Assembly (NCBI RefSeq): GCF_022568835.1
Contig: NZ_JAKZHV010000006.1
Coordinates: forward strand, 62,001-126,000
Length of the DNA stretch: 64,000 bases
Direction: 5' to 3'
Origin: Arsenicicoccus piscis
Lineage (GTDB): Bacteria; Actinomycetota; Actinomycetes; Actinomycetales; Dermatophilaceae
Shown: positions 28,243-37,826 of the stretch, in pieces
Numbering within the stretch: position 1 is the stretch's first letter
Layout of the letters: each line of letters begins with the position of its first letter
Made by a program: the position numbers and the translations under genes
The notes under the pieces: model-generated
Seen by the model: the letters and a program-made list of their open reading frames with translations, nothing else
Told to the model about the DNA's origin: nothing
Database searches by the model: none

Positions 28243-28851
28243 GCTCGCCACCGTTCGATGGATCCAATGGATGGATCGCACCGTAGCGCATCCGGCACGG
28301 ACGGCATCCCATGCCCGAGTCGGCTGGGTGAACGCCCACACGAGCGGAGGCTGTCACGCCCACGAGTTCCGTCAACGTCAGGAGGTCGGCGGACGCCCTC
28401 CTCAGCGGGCGTGGCCCTGAACCACGTGGATCAGGGATGTCACGTGGTCCCGGGCCGGTCAGGCTGAGCGCATGGGAGCGTCAGGGCCACGCACCGTGAC
28501 CAGTGTCTGCCCTCCGACTCGGCCAAGGTGCGACGAGGCTGGTGCTGAGTGGGCCGCCCGGGTCCGGTTCGCCGAGCGGACGGCTCCCTCATCAGGGTCT
28601 AACGCGACAGCGGCATCCTCGTCGAGGTGGATGGAGCGGGCGAGACCGGCGAGGTCCGCGGGCGCATCCTCGACGGCCTCGGCGCGAGCTGACCGCGTTC
28701 GCCGTCGCCAGACCTGATGGGCTGCGCTGCCCCTGCGATTCCTCACCCGCTCCCGTGAACACGGGATGACAGCCCGGTTCCTGGTCGGCACGGTCGACGC
28801 CACGACGCTGGAGCACCGGCCTCGGGTCGCAGTGGGTATCCCGCCGGGCAC
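28243..28851 (+). other. Intergenic stretch with decayed coding-like segments
   Basis: No intact gene. On the plus strand two short frames look once-coding: ILVEVDGAGETGEVRGRILD, ending at a TGA near 28692 and preceded by a TAA, and RFLTRSREHGMTARFLVGTV followed by ATTLEHRPRVAVGIPPGTS, which is cut by the IS256-type end. I do not recognise the families. They are probably fragments of genes broken by the insertions. Confidence 0.35.
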
Positions 28852-28886
28852 GTCCCTGGTGGTGGTGTAGCGCTGCGTTCTCCTTC
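28852..28886 (-). repeat. IS256-type terminal repeat (left of the oxidoreductase segment)
   Basis: Matches the transposase-3' end of the intact IS256 element (from its GTCCC at 14672) at 32 of 35 positions, in the same orientation, including GGTGTAGCGCTGCGTTCTCC. No transposase of that element follows. Its partner end is at 31100-31127. Confidence 0.8.
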
Positions 28887-29087
28887 GTGTGACGACTCCC
28901 GGAGCGGGTCTTGCGGGACGGTTGCCCACGTGCGCGCGGGACGACCAGCCACCGTCTCATTCAGGGTTGGCTCCGCGGTGTCGGAGAGCGTTCAGTAATC
29001 GAAACGTGCCGGGGCGATCAGCTCACGTCGAAGGGTCGAGTGATTCACCCCAGCTGGCTGAGTGCGGCAGCCGTGGGTCACCGGCCG

Positions 29088-30218
29088 CTAGTCCTGGGCC
29101 TCGCCGAGGCGCGCTTCGGGCGTGAGGTCGGCGGAGAGGCCGCCGCCGGTCGCAGCTCGGGCGAGGGCGCGACCCAGCGCTGGTGCCTGCTTGAACAGAT
29201 TGTGACCGGCCACGAAGAGGACCGAACCGGCCTCCCATACGGCCACGCCGTCCTCACTCCACGGGAGGTCGGTCACCCAGCAGTGGAGGAAGTCGCGCGG
29301 CTCTGGGTGGAGGCCGGGCAGTGCCCGTGTCACGTAGTCGCGTGCGCGTTCGTCCAGTGATCGAATGGCCGCAGGGTCGATGAAGGTTCCGTCGTCGCGG
29401 ACGCCGACGGTCTCGCTGAGTCCGACCGCATAGCTGCTGTTGCCCGGTAGCGGCGTCGCATAGACGCCGACTTCGCCGAAGACGCCGCTGCTGTCCTGCA
29501 GGCACGCGACTCGTGCCGGGGCGGCGGCTTTCACGTCGAAGGTCAGCCGGACGTGTGCGGCAAGGCGAACCGGCAGCGACAGGCCGACTGTGCGTGCCAG
29601 GCGGGCGGTCTCGCGGCCTGCGCACACGACGACCGTGGAGTAGATAGCCCGGTCGGTGACGCTGCGCACCTCGACCGTCCCCTCGGTGCGGGGGTCGATG
29701 GAGATCACCTCCCCGGTGGTGACGGTGTCTCCGAGGGCACCCGCGAGTGCCGTGATCGCGGCGCGGGTGCGGATCGCACCTCCCGACTCGTCGAGCACCG
29801 CGGGCCCCGAGTACCCAGCGAGCAGCGGCATTCGCTGGGCGAGCTCTGCTGCATCTAGTTCGTGCGCTTCCACGCCGCCGACCCGGTCGAGCACACGCAG
29901 CCGCGCTAGTGCGCTGTCGCCGATCGCCACGACACCGTCTGATGAGACCAGCTCGACGTCGAAGTGTTCGGCCCACTCATCCCATATGCCGCGGCTCTCT
30001 CGCGCGAACGCCACGAGTCGCGGGTCGTCGTGGGCGTGCCGGAAGATCCGTGACTCGCCTGCGGACTGACCCGACCCGGGCAGACCCGCCTCGTACAGGC
30101 GCACCGGTACGCCCTGCTCCCGCAGCGCATAGGCTGTAGACAGGCCGACGATCCCGCCTCCGATCACTGCTACCTCGGGTGAACGCGTCGTGGCAGCGCC
30201 GTCGTCAGTTTCCGTCAT
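29088..30218 (-). CDS. FAD-dependent amine oxidase, monomeric sarcosine oxidase-like
   Basis: A 376-residue DAO-family flavoenzyme that likely oxidises a secondary or N-methyl amine (sarcosine, N-methyltryptophan or similar), releasing H2O2. Marks are VAVIGGGIVGLSTAYALREQ (dinucleotide binding), SGQSAGESRIFRHAHDD (the MSOX pattern after the first helix), HCWVTDLPWSEDG (a cysteine where MSOX covalently attaches FAD) and VAGHNLFKQAPALGRALA. The start is the ATG at 30218 (MTETDDGAATT). It lies between two IS256-type ends and next to a dead transposase, so it is probably horizontally acquired cargo. The exact substrate is not known. Confidence 0.82.
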   Translation of the reverse strand: MTETDDGAATTRSPEVAVIGGGIVGLSTAYALREQGVPVRLYEAGLPGSGQSAGESRIFRHAHDDPRLVAFARESRGIWDEWAEHFDVELVSSDGVVAIGDSALARLRVLDRVGGVEAHELDAAELAQRMPLLAGYSGPAVLDESGGAIRTRAAITALAGALGDTVTTGEVISIDPRTEGTVEVRSVTDRAIYSTVVVCAGRETARLARTVGLSLPVRLAAHVRLTFDVKAAAPARVACLQDSSGVFGEVGVYATPLPGNSSYAVGLSETVGVRDDGTFIDPAAIRSLDERARDYVTRALPGLHPEPRDFLHCWVTDLPWSEDGVAVWEAGSVLFVAGHNLFKQAPALGRALARAATGGGLSADLTPEARLGEAQD

Positions 30219-30375
30219 CGTGGTTCCTTGTCTATCCGTTGGGCACTTGCGATAGGCGCAAGAGAAGGGGCCGGGGTGCGTCCCATAGCGTGGTGGCATT
30301 CCCGCGGTGGTCGCGACGCTGGTGAGGGGGTCATCGCGGGTGCCTCCAGATTCCGCCAAGAACCAAGGACCCGCG

Positions 30376-31105
30376 ATGACCGCTGCCCAGTCTGCCTTGT
30401 CTGCTCTGATCGGTGAACTCCTGACCGATCCCGACCTGGCCCACGACCAGGTGTAGGCGTTGTACGCGGTGAGCTGCACCGCCTGGATCGAAGGAGTGTC
30501 CACCCGCAAGGTCGACCAGCTCGTCAAGGCCCTGGGCAACGAGTCCGGGATCAGCAAGTCCACCGTGTCCCGCATCTGCGAAGACATCGACACCGCCGTG
30601 CACACCTTCTTGACCCGCCCGCTGGACCACACCTGGTTCCCCTACGTGTACCTCGACGCCACCTACCTCGACGTCCGCCACGGCGGACGGGTCGTGTCCC
30701 AGGCCGTGGTCACCGCGATCGGTGTCTCAGCCCATGGCCGCCGCGAGATCCTCGGCATGGCCGTCGGGGACAGCGAGACCACCGACTTCTGGACGAGTTC
30801 CTGCGCGGCCTGCGCGCGCGCGGGCTGAACCCCAGCAAGCCCGGGCAACGGCGAAGGCGTGGCCCTGGTGATCAGCGACGCCCACGCCGGCCTCAAGGCC
30901 GCGGTCAAGGCCGTGCTGCCTGGTGCCGGCTGGCAACGCTCCCGGGTCCACTTCGCCCGCAACGTCACCCAGACCCTGGGCTCGGCGCACTCCAAACCGA
31001 TCAACGCGCTGATCAGCACGATCTTCGCCCAGACCAGCCCCGAAACGGTCCGCGAGACCTACCACCAGGTCACCGCCACTGTCGACGAGGCCACGGTCCG
31101 CGCTA
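30376..31105 (+). pseudogene. IS256-family transposase no. 2, degenerate
   Basis: Opens MTAAQSALSALIGELLTDPD, meets an in-frame TAG at 30454, and continues AWIEGVSTRKVDQLVKALGN, VYLDATYLDVRHGGRVVSQA and GRREILGMAVGDSETTDFW. A base loss near 30792 shifts the frame; the next frame reads VALVISDAHAGLKAAVKAVL and RSRVHFARNVTQTLG. About 100 codons are deleted after the TAG and the C-terminal catalytic-Glu region is missing, cut by an IS256-type end at 31100. It belongs to a different subgroup from the intact IS256 at 14666. A TIR-like GTCCCATAGCGTGGTGGC lies upstream near 30280. Confidence 0.85.
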
Positions 31106-31127
31106 CACCACTATCAGGGACTCAACT
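31100..31127 (+). repeat. IS256-type terminal repeat (right of the oxidoreductase segment)
   Basis: Identical at 27 of 28 positions to the right end of the intact IS256 element (16065-16092), same orientation. It cuts off the transposase remnant on its left and the DUF4192 gene on its right. Confidence 0.85.
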
Positions 31128-31256
31128 GAGGTCGATCCGGGCGAGAGGCAGATCGGGGCGAAGCGGTACGAACACGATCGACTCCTCGGGCGTGAACCCG
31201 AGCAGGTGCGGGAGCGCTGCGACAAGTTCGTCGGGGGAGTGAATGGAGAGTGTCAT
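31122..31256 (-). pseudogene. DUF4192 protein, 5' fragment truncated by IS end
   Basis: From an ATG at 31256 the frame reads MTLSIHSPDELVAALPHLLG, then FTPEESIVFVPLRPDLPLAR and IDL. That is the characteristic N-terminus of actinobacterial DUF4192 proteins, normally a few hundred residues. It enters the IS256-type end and stops after 44 residues. This marks a former host gene at the right edge of the accessory region. Confidence 0.75.
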
Positions 31257-31334
31257 ACCCCTGAGGTGCGCACACCTTGACGAAGTAGTTGAAACCAAAC
31301 TTGGGGTGCACTGGGTGCGCACGACAACGGAAAA

Positions 31335-31387
31335 TGGCGTCTGACGCTGCGAGACGTTGAAAAGACGTTTCCGCAGGTCAGACGCCA
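31335..31387 (-). terminator. Long palindrome downstream of glnA1
   Basis: TGGCGTCTGAC and GTCAGACGCCA form a perfect 11-bp stem, extended inward by CTGCG/CGCAG after one unpaired base. The 20-nt loop contains GACGTT twice. On the minus strand the hairpin is followed by TTTTCC, so it can serve as the glnA1 terminator. It could also be a REP-like palindrome left at the island edge. Confidence 0.55.
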
Positions 31388-31406
31388 CTTTCGACGACTA
31401 ACGGAA

Positions 31407-31422
31407 GAGGGTGAAAACCCTC
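31407..31422 (-). terminator. Small hairpin directly after glnA1
   Basis: GAGGGT-GAAA-ACCCTC, a 6-bp stem with a four-base loop, 4 nt after the glnA1 stop. It is weak alone but may act with the larger palindrome that follows. Confidence 0.45.
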
Positions 31423-31425
31423 AAA

Positions 31426-32850
31426 TCAGATGTCGTAGTACATCTCGAACTCGTGCGGGTGCGGCCGGAAGCGGATCGGGTCCACCTCGTTGACGCGCTT
31501 CCACTCGATCCAGGTGTCGATGAGGTCCTTGGTGAAGACGTCGCCCTCGAGCAGGAACTCGTGGTCCTCCTCCAGCGCCTTGAGCACCTCGGGGAGCGAG
31601 CCGGGGACCTGCTCGATCTGGTCGTGCTCCTCCGGCGGCAGCTCGTAGAGGTCCTTGTCCACGGGCTCCGGCGGCTCGATGCGGTTCTTGATGCCGTCGA
31701 GGCCGGCCATCAGCTGGGCGGCGAATGAGAGGTACGGGTTGGCCGACGGGTCCGGGATGCGGAACTCGATGCGCTTGGCCTTCGGCGAGGTCCCGGCGAT
31801 CGGGATGCGGACGCACGCGGACCGGTTGCGGGCCGAGTAGACCAGGTTGACCGGAGCCTCGTAGCCGGGGACCAGGCGGTGGTAGGAGTTCACCGTCGGG
31901 TTCGTGAAGGCCAGCAGCGCCGGAGCGTGCTTGAGCAGGCCACCGATGTACCAGCGGGCGATGTCGGACAGGCCGCCGTAGCCGGACTCGTCGTAGAACA
32001 GCGGCGCGCCGTCCTTCCACAGCGACTGGTGCGTGTGCATGCCCGAGCCGTTGTCACCGAAGAGCGGCTTCGGCATGAAGGTGGCGGACTTGCCACCCTC
32101 CCAGGCGACGTTCTTGACGACGTACTTGAACTTCATGATGTCGTCGCCGGAGTGCAGCAGGGTGTTGAACTTGTAGTTGATCTCCTGCTGACCGGCGGTG
32201 CCCACCTCGTGGTGGCTGCGCTCGACCTCGAGGCCGACCTCGTCGAGGACCAGACAGATCTTGTCGCGCATGTCGGCGAAGTGGTCCACCGGCGGGACGG
32301 GGAAGTAGCCGCCCTTGTAGCGGGTCTTGTAGCCCCGGTTGCCACCCTCCTCCTCGCGGCCGGTGTTCCACGCGGCCTCGATGGAGTCGATGTAGTAGAA
32401 GCTCGCCTCGGCCGACGTCTTGAACCGGATGTCGTCGAAGATGTAGAACTCGGCCTCGGCGCCGAAGAACGCGGTGTCCGCGATGCCGGTGCTCTTGAGG
32501 TACTGCTCGGCCTTGCTCGCAATGTTGCGCGGGTCGCGGCTGTAGGGCTCGTCGGTGAAGGGGTCCACGATCGAGAAGTTCATGATGAGCGTCTTCTCGG
32601 CGCGGAACGGGTCGATGTAGGCCGTCGACACGTCCGGCAGCAGCTTCATGTCGGACTCGTGGATGGCCTGGAAGCCGCGGATCGACGACCCGTCGAAGGC
32701 CTGACCGGTGGTGAAGAAGTCCTCGTCCAGGGTCTTGGCCGGCACGTTGAAGTGCTGCATGACGCCGGGCAGGTCACAGAAACGGATGTCGACGAACTGG
32801 ACGTTCTCATCCTTGATGTACGTCAGGACCTCGTCTGGGGTACTGAACAC
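31426..32850 (-). CDS. glnA: Glutamine synthetase type I, adenylylatable (GlnA1)
   Basis: Main ammonia-assimilating enzyme, a dodecamer. The 474-residue protein has [60 protein letters not shown] and the regulatory loop [13 protein letters not shown], whose tyrosine is the GlnE adenylylation site of GSI-beta enzymes. The start is the GTG at 32850 with a strong GAGGAGG. A four-part GlnR box lies 101-138 bp upstream. It is normally close to glnE and glnA2; here the 10.5-31.3 kb accessory region separates them. Confidence 0.97.
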   Translation of the reverse strand: MFSTPDEVLTYIKDENVQFVDIRFCDLPGVMQHFNVPAKTLDEDFFTTGQAFDGSSIRGFQAIHESDMKLLPDVSTAYIDPFRAEKTLIMNFSIVDPFTDEPYSRDPRNIASKAEQYLKSTGIADTAFFGAEAEFYIFDDIRFKTSAEASFYYIDSIEAAWNTGREEEGGNRGYKTRYKGGYFPVPPVDHFADMRDKICLVLDEVGLEVERSHHEVGTAGQQEINYKFNTLLHSGDDIMKFKYVVKNVAWEGGKSATFMPKPLFGDNGSGMHTHQSLWKDGAPLFYDESGYGGLSDIARWYIGGLLKHAPALLAFTNPTVNSYHRLVPGYEAPVNLVYSARNRSACVRIPIAGTSPKAKRIEFRIPDPSANPYLSFAAQLMAGLDGIKNRIEPPEPVDKDLYELPPEEHDQIEQVPGSLPEVLKALEEDHEFLLEGDVFTKDLIDTWIEWKRVNEVDPIRFRPHPHEFEMYYDI

Positions 32851-32950
32851 TCGTCCTCCTCGATGGTGCCGGCCCCTCGGTGAGGAGCCAGCCGCGTCTA
32901 CGGCAGGCGTGCTGGTGCGTTGCCGTTCGGATCAACTCTAGGGCCGGGCG

Positions 32951-32988
32951 ATTTCTCGACCATGACTCGGATGTTTCCACTTTGTTAC
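32951..32988 (-). promoter_or_regulatory. GlnR box upstream of glnA1
   Basis: The minus strand reads GTAAC, 6 nt, GAAAC, 6 nt, GTCAT, 6 nt, GAAAT. This is the double GlnR site (GTnAC-N6-GAAAC repeated) with exact 6-nt spacing at all three gaps. It predicts control by the orphan response regulator GlnR according to nitrogen supply. Confidence 0.85.
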
Positions 32989-33109
32989 GGTACGCAGCCA
33001 GGACCTGCGGTCACGGGCCCGCTGGTACGGGCTTGCGGTCCCATCTAACCGGTTTCGCCCCCGCGACGGGGCGTCGGAACCGCACCGTGGACTGAAGTAG
33101 CCTGGCCGG

Positions 33110-33550
33110 GTGGCCCAGGCACCCTCGACACCGACCCGACCCGACGACGCGCACCCCGGCGCACGCCTCGGTCTACCGGCCGACGGTCCCGGCTCGATGG
33201 CCCGGCTCGGACCGCGCGTGCTGGCGCTGCTGGTCGACTGGATCGTCTGCACGATCATCGCGGTGGCCGTGCTGCGGATGCCCTACCCACCGCACGGCGA
33301 GGAGTCGTTCAAGCCGCTGCTCGTGCTCTTCGTCGAGTACGCCCTGCTGGTCGGCACCGGGGGAGCGACCCTCGGGCACCGGCTGCTCGGTCTGCGGGTC
33401 GTGGACGAGCACGGCAACCGGCTCGGGCTGGTGGGCGCGACGCTGCGCGCCCTGCTGCTCGTGCTGGTGATCCCGCCGATGGTGTGGGACCGCGACGGCC
33501 GAGGCCTGCACGACCGGATCGCGCGCTCGGTGATCGTCCGGGCCCGCTAG
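33110..33550 (+). CDS. RDD-family membrane protein
   Basis: A 146-residue inner-membrane protein with the RDD signature in PRVLALLVDWIVCTIIAVAV, a second segment LLVLFVEYALLVGTGGATLG, then GLRVVDEHGNRLGL and LRALLLVLVIPPMVWDRDGR and HDRIARSVIV. The function of the family is largely unknown; some members are linked to ion or osmotic stress. The GTG at 33110 has TAGCCT 6 nt upstream, probably leaderless. This gene beside glnA1 and the DUF4191-lipA-lipB block is a conserved actinobacterial arrangement. Confidence 0.88.
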   Translation: MAQAPSTPTRPDDAHPGARLGLPADGPGSMARLGPRVLALLVDWIVCTIIAVAVLRMPYPPHGEESFKPLLVLFVEYALLVGTGGATLGHRLLGLRVVDEHGNRLGLVGATLRALLLVLVIPPMVWDRDGRGLHDRIARSVIVRAR

Positions 33551-33573
33551 GACCCGGTAGACCGCGCAGCGGC

Positions 33574-34311
33574 TCAGCGGCCGCGCATCGCCGATCGGTT
33601 GACCCGGGACTTGGTCGGGTCCATGCCCGCCGGGATGTTCGTGCCCTGGCGCATGGCGTCCATCGAGCGCAGCCGCTTGGCGATGACGGCCGTCTCCTCC
33701 TTGGTGAGCGTGCCCCGCAGCAGCTGCACCTTGCGGGTCAGCTTGCGCACCGGCACGGTGTCCTCGCCCTCGCCGACGCGCAGCAGGTGGACGGGGGCGC
33801 CGGGCACGAGGCGCTCGACCTTCTTCTTCTCGGCGAGCATCAGCTTGGTGGCGCGGCTCTTGGGGCCCTCGCCGATCAGCACGACACCGGCGCGCCCGAC
33901 CGTGCGGTAGAGCGACCCCACGTTGGTGAAGTCCTGGCCCTGGGGGCGCCCGTCGATGGCGATCGGCTGCTGCTCGGTGTACCACCCGCCGCGCAGGCTC
34001 TGCAGGGCCGCGAGCGCCGCGCCCGGCTTGCCCTCGAGCATCTTGTAGGCCCCGGCGTCGGTGCGCCGGCTCATCACGATCACGGCGGCGAGCAGGGCGA
34101 GGAAGAACCCGCCGATGCCCCAGATGATCGGCTGGTGCAGCAGGAACCCGAGGCCCAGCATCAGGGCGAAGACCAGCAGGAAGGCGCCGAGCATCCACCA
34201 GATCAGGTGCGGGTCGACCTGCGTGCCGAACTGGTAGGCCTGCTTCATCTGGGCGAACCGGCCGGGCTTCTTCGCCCCCGAGTTCTGGGTGTCCTTGGTG
34301 CTCGATGCCAT
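33574..34311 (-). CDS. DUF4191 membrane protein
   Basis: A 245-residue protein beginning MASSTKDTQNSGAKKPGRFA, with two adjacent membrane segments (LIWWMLGAFLLVFALMLGLG, IIWGIGGFFLALLAAVIVM) and a cytosolic domain (MLEGKPGAALAALQSLRGGW, SRATKLMLAEKKKVERLVPG). It ends NRSAMRGR. This DUF4191 family lies next to lipA across Actinobacteria; its role is unknown. The ATG at 34311 is the only start that preserves family length. Confidence 0.85.
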   Translation of the reverse strand: MASSTKDTQNSGAKKPGRFAQMKQAYQFGTQVDPHLIWWMLGAFLLVFALMLGLGFLLHQPIIWGIGGFFLALLAAVIVMSRRTDAGAYKMLEGKPGAALAALQSLRGGWYTEQQPIAIDGRPQGQDFTNVGSLYRTVGRAGVVLIGEGPKSRATKLMLAEKKKVERLVPGAPVHLLRVGEGEDTVPVRKLTRKVQLLRGTLTKEETAVIAKRLRSMDAMRQGTNIPAGMDPTKSRVNRSAMRGR

Positions 34312-34355
34312 GGCGGGGATTCTACCGATCGTGGGGTGGGGTTCGGGACTGGTGA

Positions 34356-35372
34356 CTAGGCGCGGCGCGCGAGCAGGGTCGCGGCCTCCTGGCGGGCCGG
34401 GGCGGGGTCCGCACCGCCGGCGAGGTGGGTGAGGTGCTCGGGCAGCGGCCGACCCCAGCGCGCCATGGCCTGGGTGTAGAGCCGACCGGCGCGGTAGGAC
34501 GAGCGCACGAGCGGCCCCGCCATGACGCCCTTGAAGCCGATCTCGGCGGCGAGGTCGCTCCAGGCCACGAACTCCTCGGGCTTCACCCACCGGTCGATGG
34601 GGTGGTGCAGCTTCGACGGGCGCAGGTACTGCGTGATGGTGAGGATGTCGCAGCCCGCCTCGTGCAGGTCGCGGATCGCCTGCTCGATCTCGTGCTCCTC
34701 CTCGCCCATCCCGAGGATGAGGTTGGACTTGGTGACCAGCCCGGCCTCGCGCGCCATGGTCAGCACGCGCAGCGACTTGTCGTAGGTGAACGCGGGGCGG
34801 ATCCGCTTGAAGATGCGCGGCACGGTCTCGAGGTTGTGCGCGAACACCTCGGGGCGGGCGTCGAACACCTGGCCCACGAGCCCGGGGCGCGCGCCGAAGT
34901 CGGGGGGCAGGATCTCGACCCCGGTGCTGGGGTTCAGCTCGTGGATGGCTCGGATCGTGTCTGCGTAGAGTGAGGCGGCACCGTCGGGCTGGTCGTCGCG
35001 GGCGACGCCCGTGACGGTGGCGTAGCGCAGGCCCATCGAGCGGATCGACTCGGCGACCTTGCGGGGCTCCTCGGGGTCCAGCGCCTGGGGGCGGCCGGTC
35101 GCGATGTCGCAGAAGTCGCACCGACGGGTGCAGGTGTCACCCCCGATGAGGAAGGTGGCCTCGCGGTCCTCCCAGCACTCGAAGATGTTGGGGCAGCCGG
35201 CCTCCTGGCACACGGTGTGCAGGCCGCCGCTCTTCACCATCGACTGGAGCTCGGTGTACTGCGGACCCATCTTGGCGGTGGTGCGGATCCACTCGGGCTT
35301 GCGCTCGATGGGCGTCTCGGCGTTGCGGGCCTCGACGCGCAGCAAACGGCGGCCTTCGGGGGCGATCGTCAC
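34356..35372 (-). CDS. lipA: Lipoyl synthase
   Basis: Radical-SAM enzyme that inserts two sulfurs into octanoyl groups on E2 and GcvH lipoyl domains. The 338-residue protein has both iron-sulfur motifs: the auxiliary-cluster cysteines in [12 protein letters not shown] and the radical-[25 protein letters not shown] and [14 protein letters not shown] sequence ([15 protein letters not shown]) follow. The GTG at 35372 has AAGGAG 8 nt upstream. It follows lipB by 95 bp on the same strand; sucB and lpdA nearby supply its substrates. Confidence 0.96.
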   Translation of the reverse strand: MTIAPEGRRLLRVEARNAETPIERKPEWIRTTAKMGPQYTELQSMVKSGGLHTVCQEAGCPNIFECWEDREATFLIGGDTCTRRCDFCDIATGRPQALDPEEPRKVAESIRSMGLRYATVTGVARDDQPDGAASLYADTIRAIHELNPSTGVEILPPDFGARPGLVGQVFDARPEVFAHNLETVPRIFKRIRPAFTYDKSLRVLTMAREAGLVTKSNLILGMGEEEHEIEQAIRDLHEAGCDILTITQYLRPSKLHHPIDRWVKPEEFVAWSDLAAEIGFKGVMAGPLVRSSYRAGRLYTQAMARWGRPLPEHLTHLAGGADPAPARQEAATLLARRA

Positions 35373-35467
35373 GAGGATTCTCCTTGGTGCAGGCGGTCGG
35401 ACCAGCGTACGCCTCCGAGGTGAGGCGAGCCTACGGCCGGCCCGCGCGGGCGGTCCGTGCCGGTCGG

Positions 35468-36178
35468 TCAGAGCAGCCCGACGGGCAGCGGCGTGGTGCC
35501 CTGGACGGCGCCACGGGCGCGGGCTGCCTCGTTGGCCTCGTCGGTGGTCATGTCGAACACCCGCGCGAGGTGGCGCTCGGCGAGGGGCAGGATCTCCTGG
35601 ACCGTGACGTCCCGGTCGAGCTCGCGGCTGAGGCTGGTGACCCCTGCGTCGGCGATGCCGCACGGCACGATCTGCTGGGCCCAGCCGAGGTCGCAGTCGG
35701 CGTTGAGCGCGAAGCCGTGCATCGTCACGTCGCGCGCGACCCGGATCCCGATCGCCCCGACCTTGCGGTCGCCGCCACGGTCGTCGGCGAGCACCCAGAC
35801 GCCGGATCGCCCGGCGACGCGGTGGGCGGCCACGCCGAGGTCGGCGCACACGCCGATCATCATGTCCTCGAGCCGGCGCACGTGGGCCACCACGTCCTTG
35901 TTGCTCGGCAGGTGCACGATCGGGTAGCCCACGAGCTGGCCGGGTCCGTGCCAGGTGATCTTGCCGCCGCGGTCCACGTCGATGACGGGCGTCCCGTCGA
36001 ACGGCCGCTCGTGCGGCTCCGTGCGCTTGCCGGCCGTGAAGACGGCCTGGTGCTCGAGCAGCAGCACCACGTCGGGCCGCTCGCGCGCGACGACGGCCGC
36101 GTGCACCTCGCGCTGGTGCTCCCACGCCTGCTGGTAGTCCACGAAGTCCGGCGCGTAGCCGAGGTGCTCGAACTGCAT
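35468..36178 (-). CDS. lipB: Octanoyl-(acyl-carrier) protein transferase
   Basis: Transfers octanoate from ACP to lipoyl domains, the first step of lipoate synthesis. From the ATG at 36178 ([20 protein letters not shown]) it is 236 residues. Motifs include [19 protein letters not shown], the catalytic Lys in [20 protein letters not shown] and the catalytic Cys in [14 protein letters not shown]. The longer frame upstream overlaps the divergent kinase gene and is rejected. Confidence 0.95.
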   Translation of the reverse strand: MQFEHLGYAPDFVDYQQAWEHQREVHAAVVARERPDVVLLLEHQAVFTAGKRTEPHERPFDGTPVIDVDRGGKITWHGPGQLVGYPIVHLPSNKDVVAHVRRLEDMMIGVCADLGVAAHRVAGRSGVWVLADDRGGDRKVGAIGIRVARDVTMHGFALNADCDLGWAQQIVPCGIADAGVTSLSRELDRDVTVQEILPLAERHLARVFDMTTDEANEAARARGAVQGTTPLPVGLL

Positions 36179-36266
36179 GACGGTCAGCCTACGCCGCCTC
36201 GCCGAGGACCCCACCCCTGTGGATAACTCGCACGGGTGCCCGCAACCCCGGCGCAGACTGGGCCGC

Positions 36267-37802
36267 ATGAGGCAGCCACCGCAGGTGCCGGGCTACGAGC
36301 TCGGGGAGGTGCTCGGACGCGGTGCGACGAGCACCTGCTGGGCCGCCCGCCGGGTCACCGACGGTGCGCCGTTCGCGGTCAAGGTGGGGCACGCCGACGC
36401 CGATCCACGCCAGCTGCGGCGCGAGCTGATGGTGCTCGCCCACGTCGTCCACCCGCACGTGCTCGCCATCCGCGAGGTGCTCCCGCTGCCCGAGGACCGG
36501 CTCGCCATCGTGCAGGACCTCGCCGACGGCGGCACGCTCGAGCAGCTCGTCGCGGCCCGCGGTCACCTGACCCCGGGTGAGATCGTCACCGTCCTCGCGC
36601 CCTGTGCCGAGGCGGTCGCCTTCCTGCATGCCTCGGGGGTCGTGCACGCCGACCTGTCGCCCGCCAACGTGGTCTTCGACTCTGCCGGTAGGCCTCTCGT
36701 GGGCGACCTGGGAGCGGCTCGCGTCTTCGGCGACATCCACGACGAGCGTTACGGCACAGACGGATTCATCGCCCCCGAGGTGCGCTACGCCGACAGCCCG
36801 GTCTCCGGCAGCGACGTGTGGTCGCTCGGCGCGCTGGGCTGGCACGCGCTCACCGGGCGCACCGTCGAGCCGTTCCAGGACCTCGGTGCGCTCGACGACC
36901 TGGCCCCCGACGCCCCGGTCGCCCTGCGGTCGCTGATCGTCGAGTGTCTTGCTGCCGAGCCGGGCGAGCGGCCCGCGGCCGACACGCTCGCGACGCGCCT
37001 GTTCGCGGCCTGCGACCCCGCCCCCGTGGAGCTGGGGGACCGATCGGCGTCCGCCACCTTGGTGACCCACCGGCTGCGCGCGCTCGCGGCGCAGGCGCCG
37101 CAGACCAAGCGGGTCCGTCGCCCGATGACTTGGCGCGACCGGGTGCTCCCGGTGGCGGTCGTGCTGATCGGTGGGCTGGGGCTCGGTGGGGTCGTGGGCT
37201 GGGCGGCCTTCGGTGGCGGGCGGCAGATCCTGACCGTGGGCTCGCCCTCCGGCGCCGGCAGCCCCGTGGTCCCCGCGGCCGGAGCACCCGAGCCGTCGTC
37301 GACACCCACGCCCACCCCCTCGCCCACGCCCACCCGCACGCCCACACCCACGACAACACCGACACCAACAACAACACCCACGACCCTGCCCACCCGCTGG
37401 CGCACGACCGAGCAGGCGCCACGCACGGCATCGGTGGCCCTGCTCGAGGAGCTCTTCGCCGACCGCGCGGCGGCGATCGAGGCCCGCTCGACGCAGGCGC
37501 TGACCCGGGTGGACCAGCCCGGGTCGCAGGCGGCCCGCCAGGACGAGGCGATCGTGGGCGCCCTGCTGGCGCGCAAGCAGCGCCTGGCCGACGTGGGATA
37601 CACCGTGTCCGGGGTGCGGCTGCGGTCGCTGCAGGGCGACACCGCGGTGGTGCGGGCGACGGTGTCGCTCGATGCCTACCGGTGGATCGGGCCGGACGGG
37701 GTGGCGCGACCGCACGCGGGGGTGCCGAGCGCGCCGAGCGACTACGCGCTGACCTGGACCGATGCCGGGTGGCGGCTGCGGACCATCACGGCGGTGCGCT
37801 GA
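36267..37802 (+). CDS. Receptor-like Ser/Thr protein kinase with PT-rich linker
   Basis: A 511-residue, one-pass membrane kinase. The kinase domain (1-270) has [15 protein letters not shown], the ATP lysine in FAVKVGH, the catalytic loop as [12 protein letters not shown] (HAD instead of HRD, Asp kept), DLG in place of DFG (VGDLGAAR), and [13 protein letters not shown] membrane segment follows ([20 protein letters not shown], about 291-315), then a Pro/Thr linker of tandem TP repeats (about 345-376). An extracytoplasmic domain ends [19 protein letters not shown], resembling NTF2-like sensor folds. The HAD loop, also seen in some active kinases, leaves activity likely but unproven. Divergent from lipB. 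Confidence 0.85.
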   Translation: MRQPPQVPGYELGEVLGRGATSTCWAARRVTDGAPFAVKVGHADADPRQLRRELMVLAHVVHPHVLAIREVLPLPEDRLAIVQDLADGGTLEQLVAARGHLTPGEIVTVLAPCAEAVAFLHASGVVHADLSPANVVFDSAGRPLVGDLGAARVFGDIHDERYGTDGFIAPEVRYADSPVSGSDVWSLGALGWHALTGRTVEPFQDLGALDDLAPDAPVALRSLIVECLAAEPGERPAADTLATRLFAACDPAPVELGDRSASATLVTHRLRALAAQAPQTKRVRRPMTWRDRVLPVAVVLIGGLGLGGVVGWAAFGGGRQILTVGSPSGAGSPVVPAAGAPEPSSTPTPTPSPTPTRTPTPTTTPTPTTTPTTLPTRWRTTEQAPRTASVALLEELFADRAAAIEARSTQALTRVDQPGSQAARQDEAIVGALLARKQRLADVGYTVSGVRLRSLQGDTAVVRATVSLDAYRWIGPDGVARPHAGVPSAPSDYALTWTDAGWRLRTITAVR

Positions 37803-37826
37803 CCGGCAGCGGTCGAGGTGGCCAGC

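Noticed and set aside
27376..28341. Start of the LuxR-type gene at 28341
   Set aside because: The additional 33 residues are non-conserved in character; the MEDS domain begins shortly after the ATG at 28242.
28846..31135. Target-site duplication around the oxidoreductase cassette
   Set aside because: The 8 bases outside each end (ATCCCGCC-like and GAGGTCGA) do not match, unlike the clear duplication at 14658/16093.
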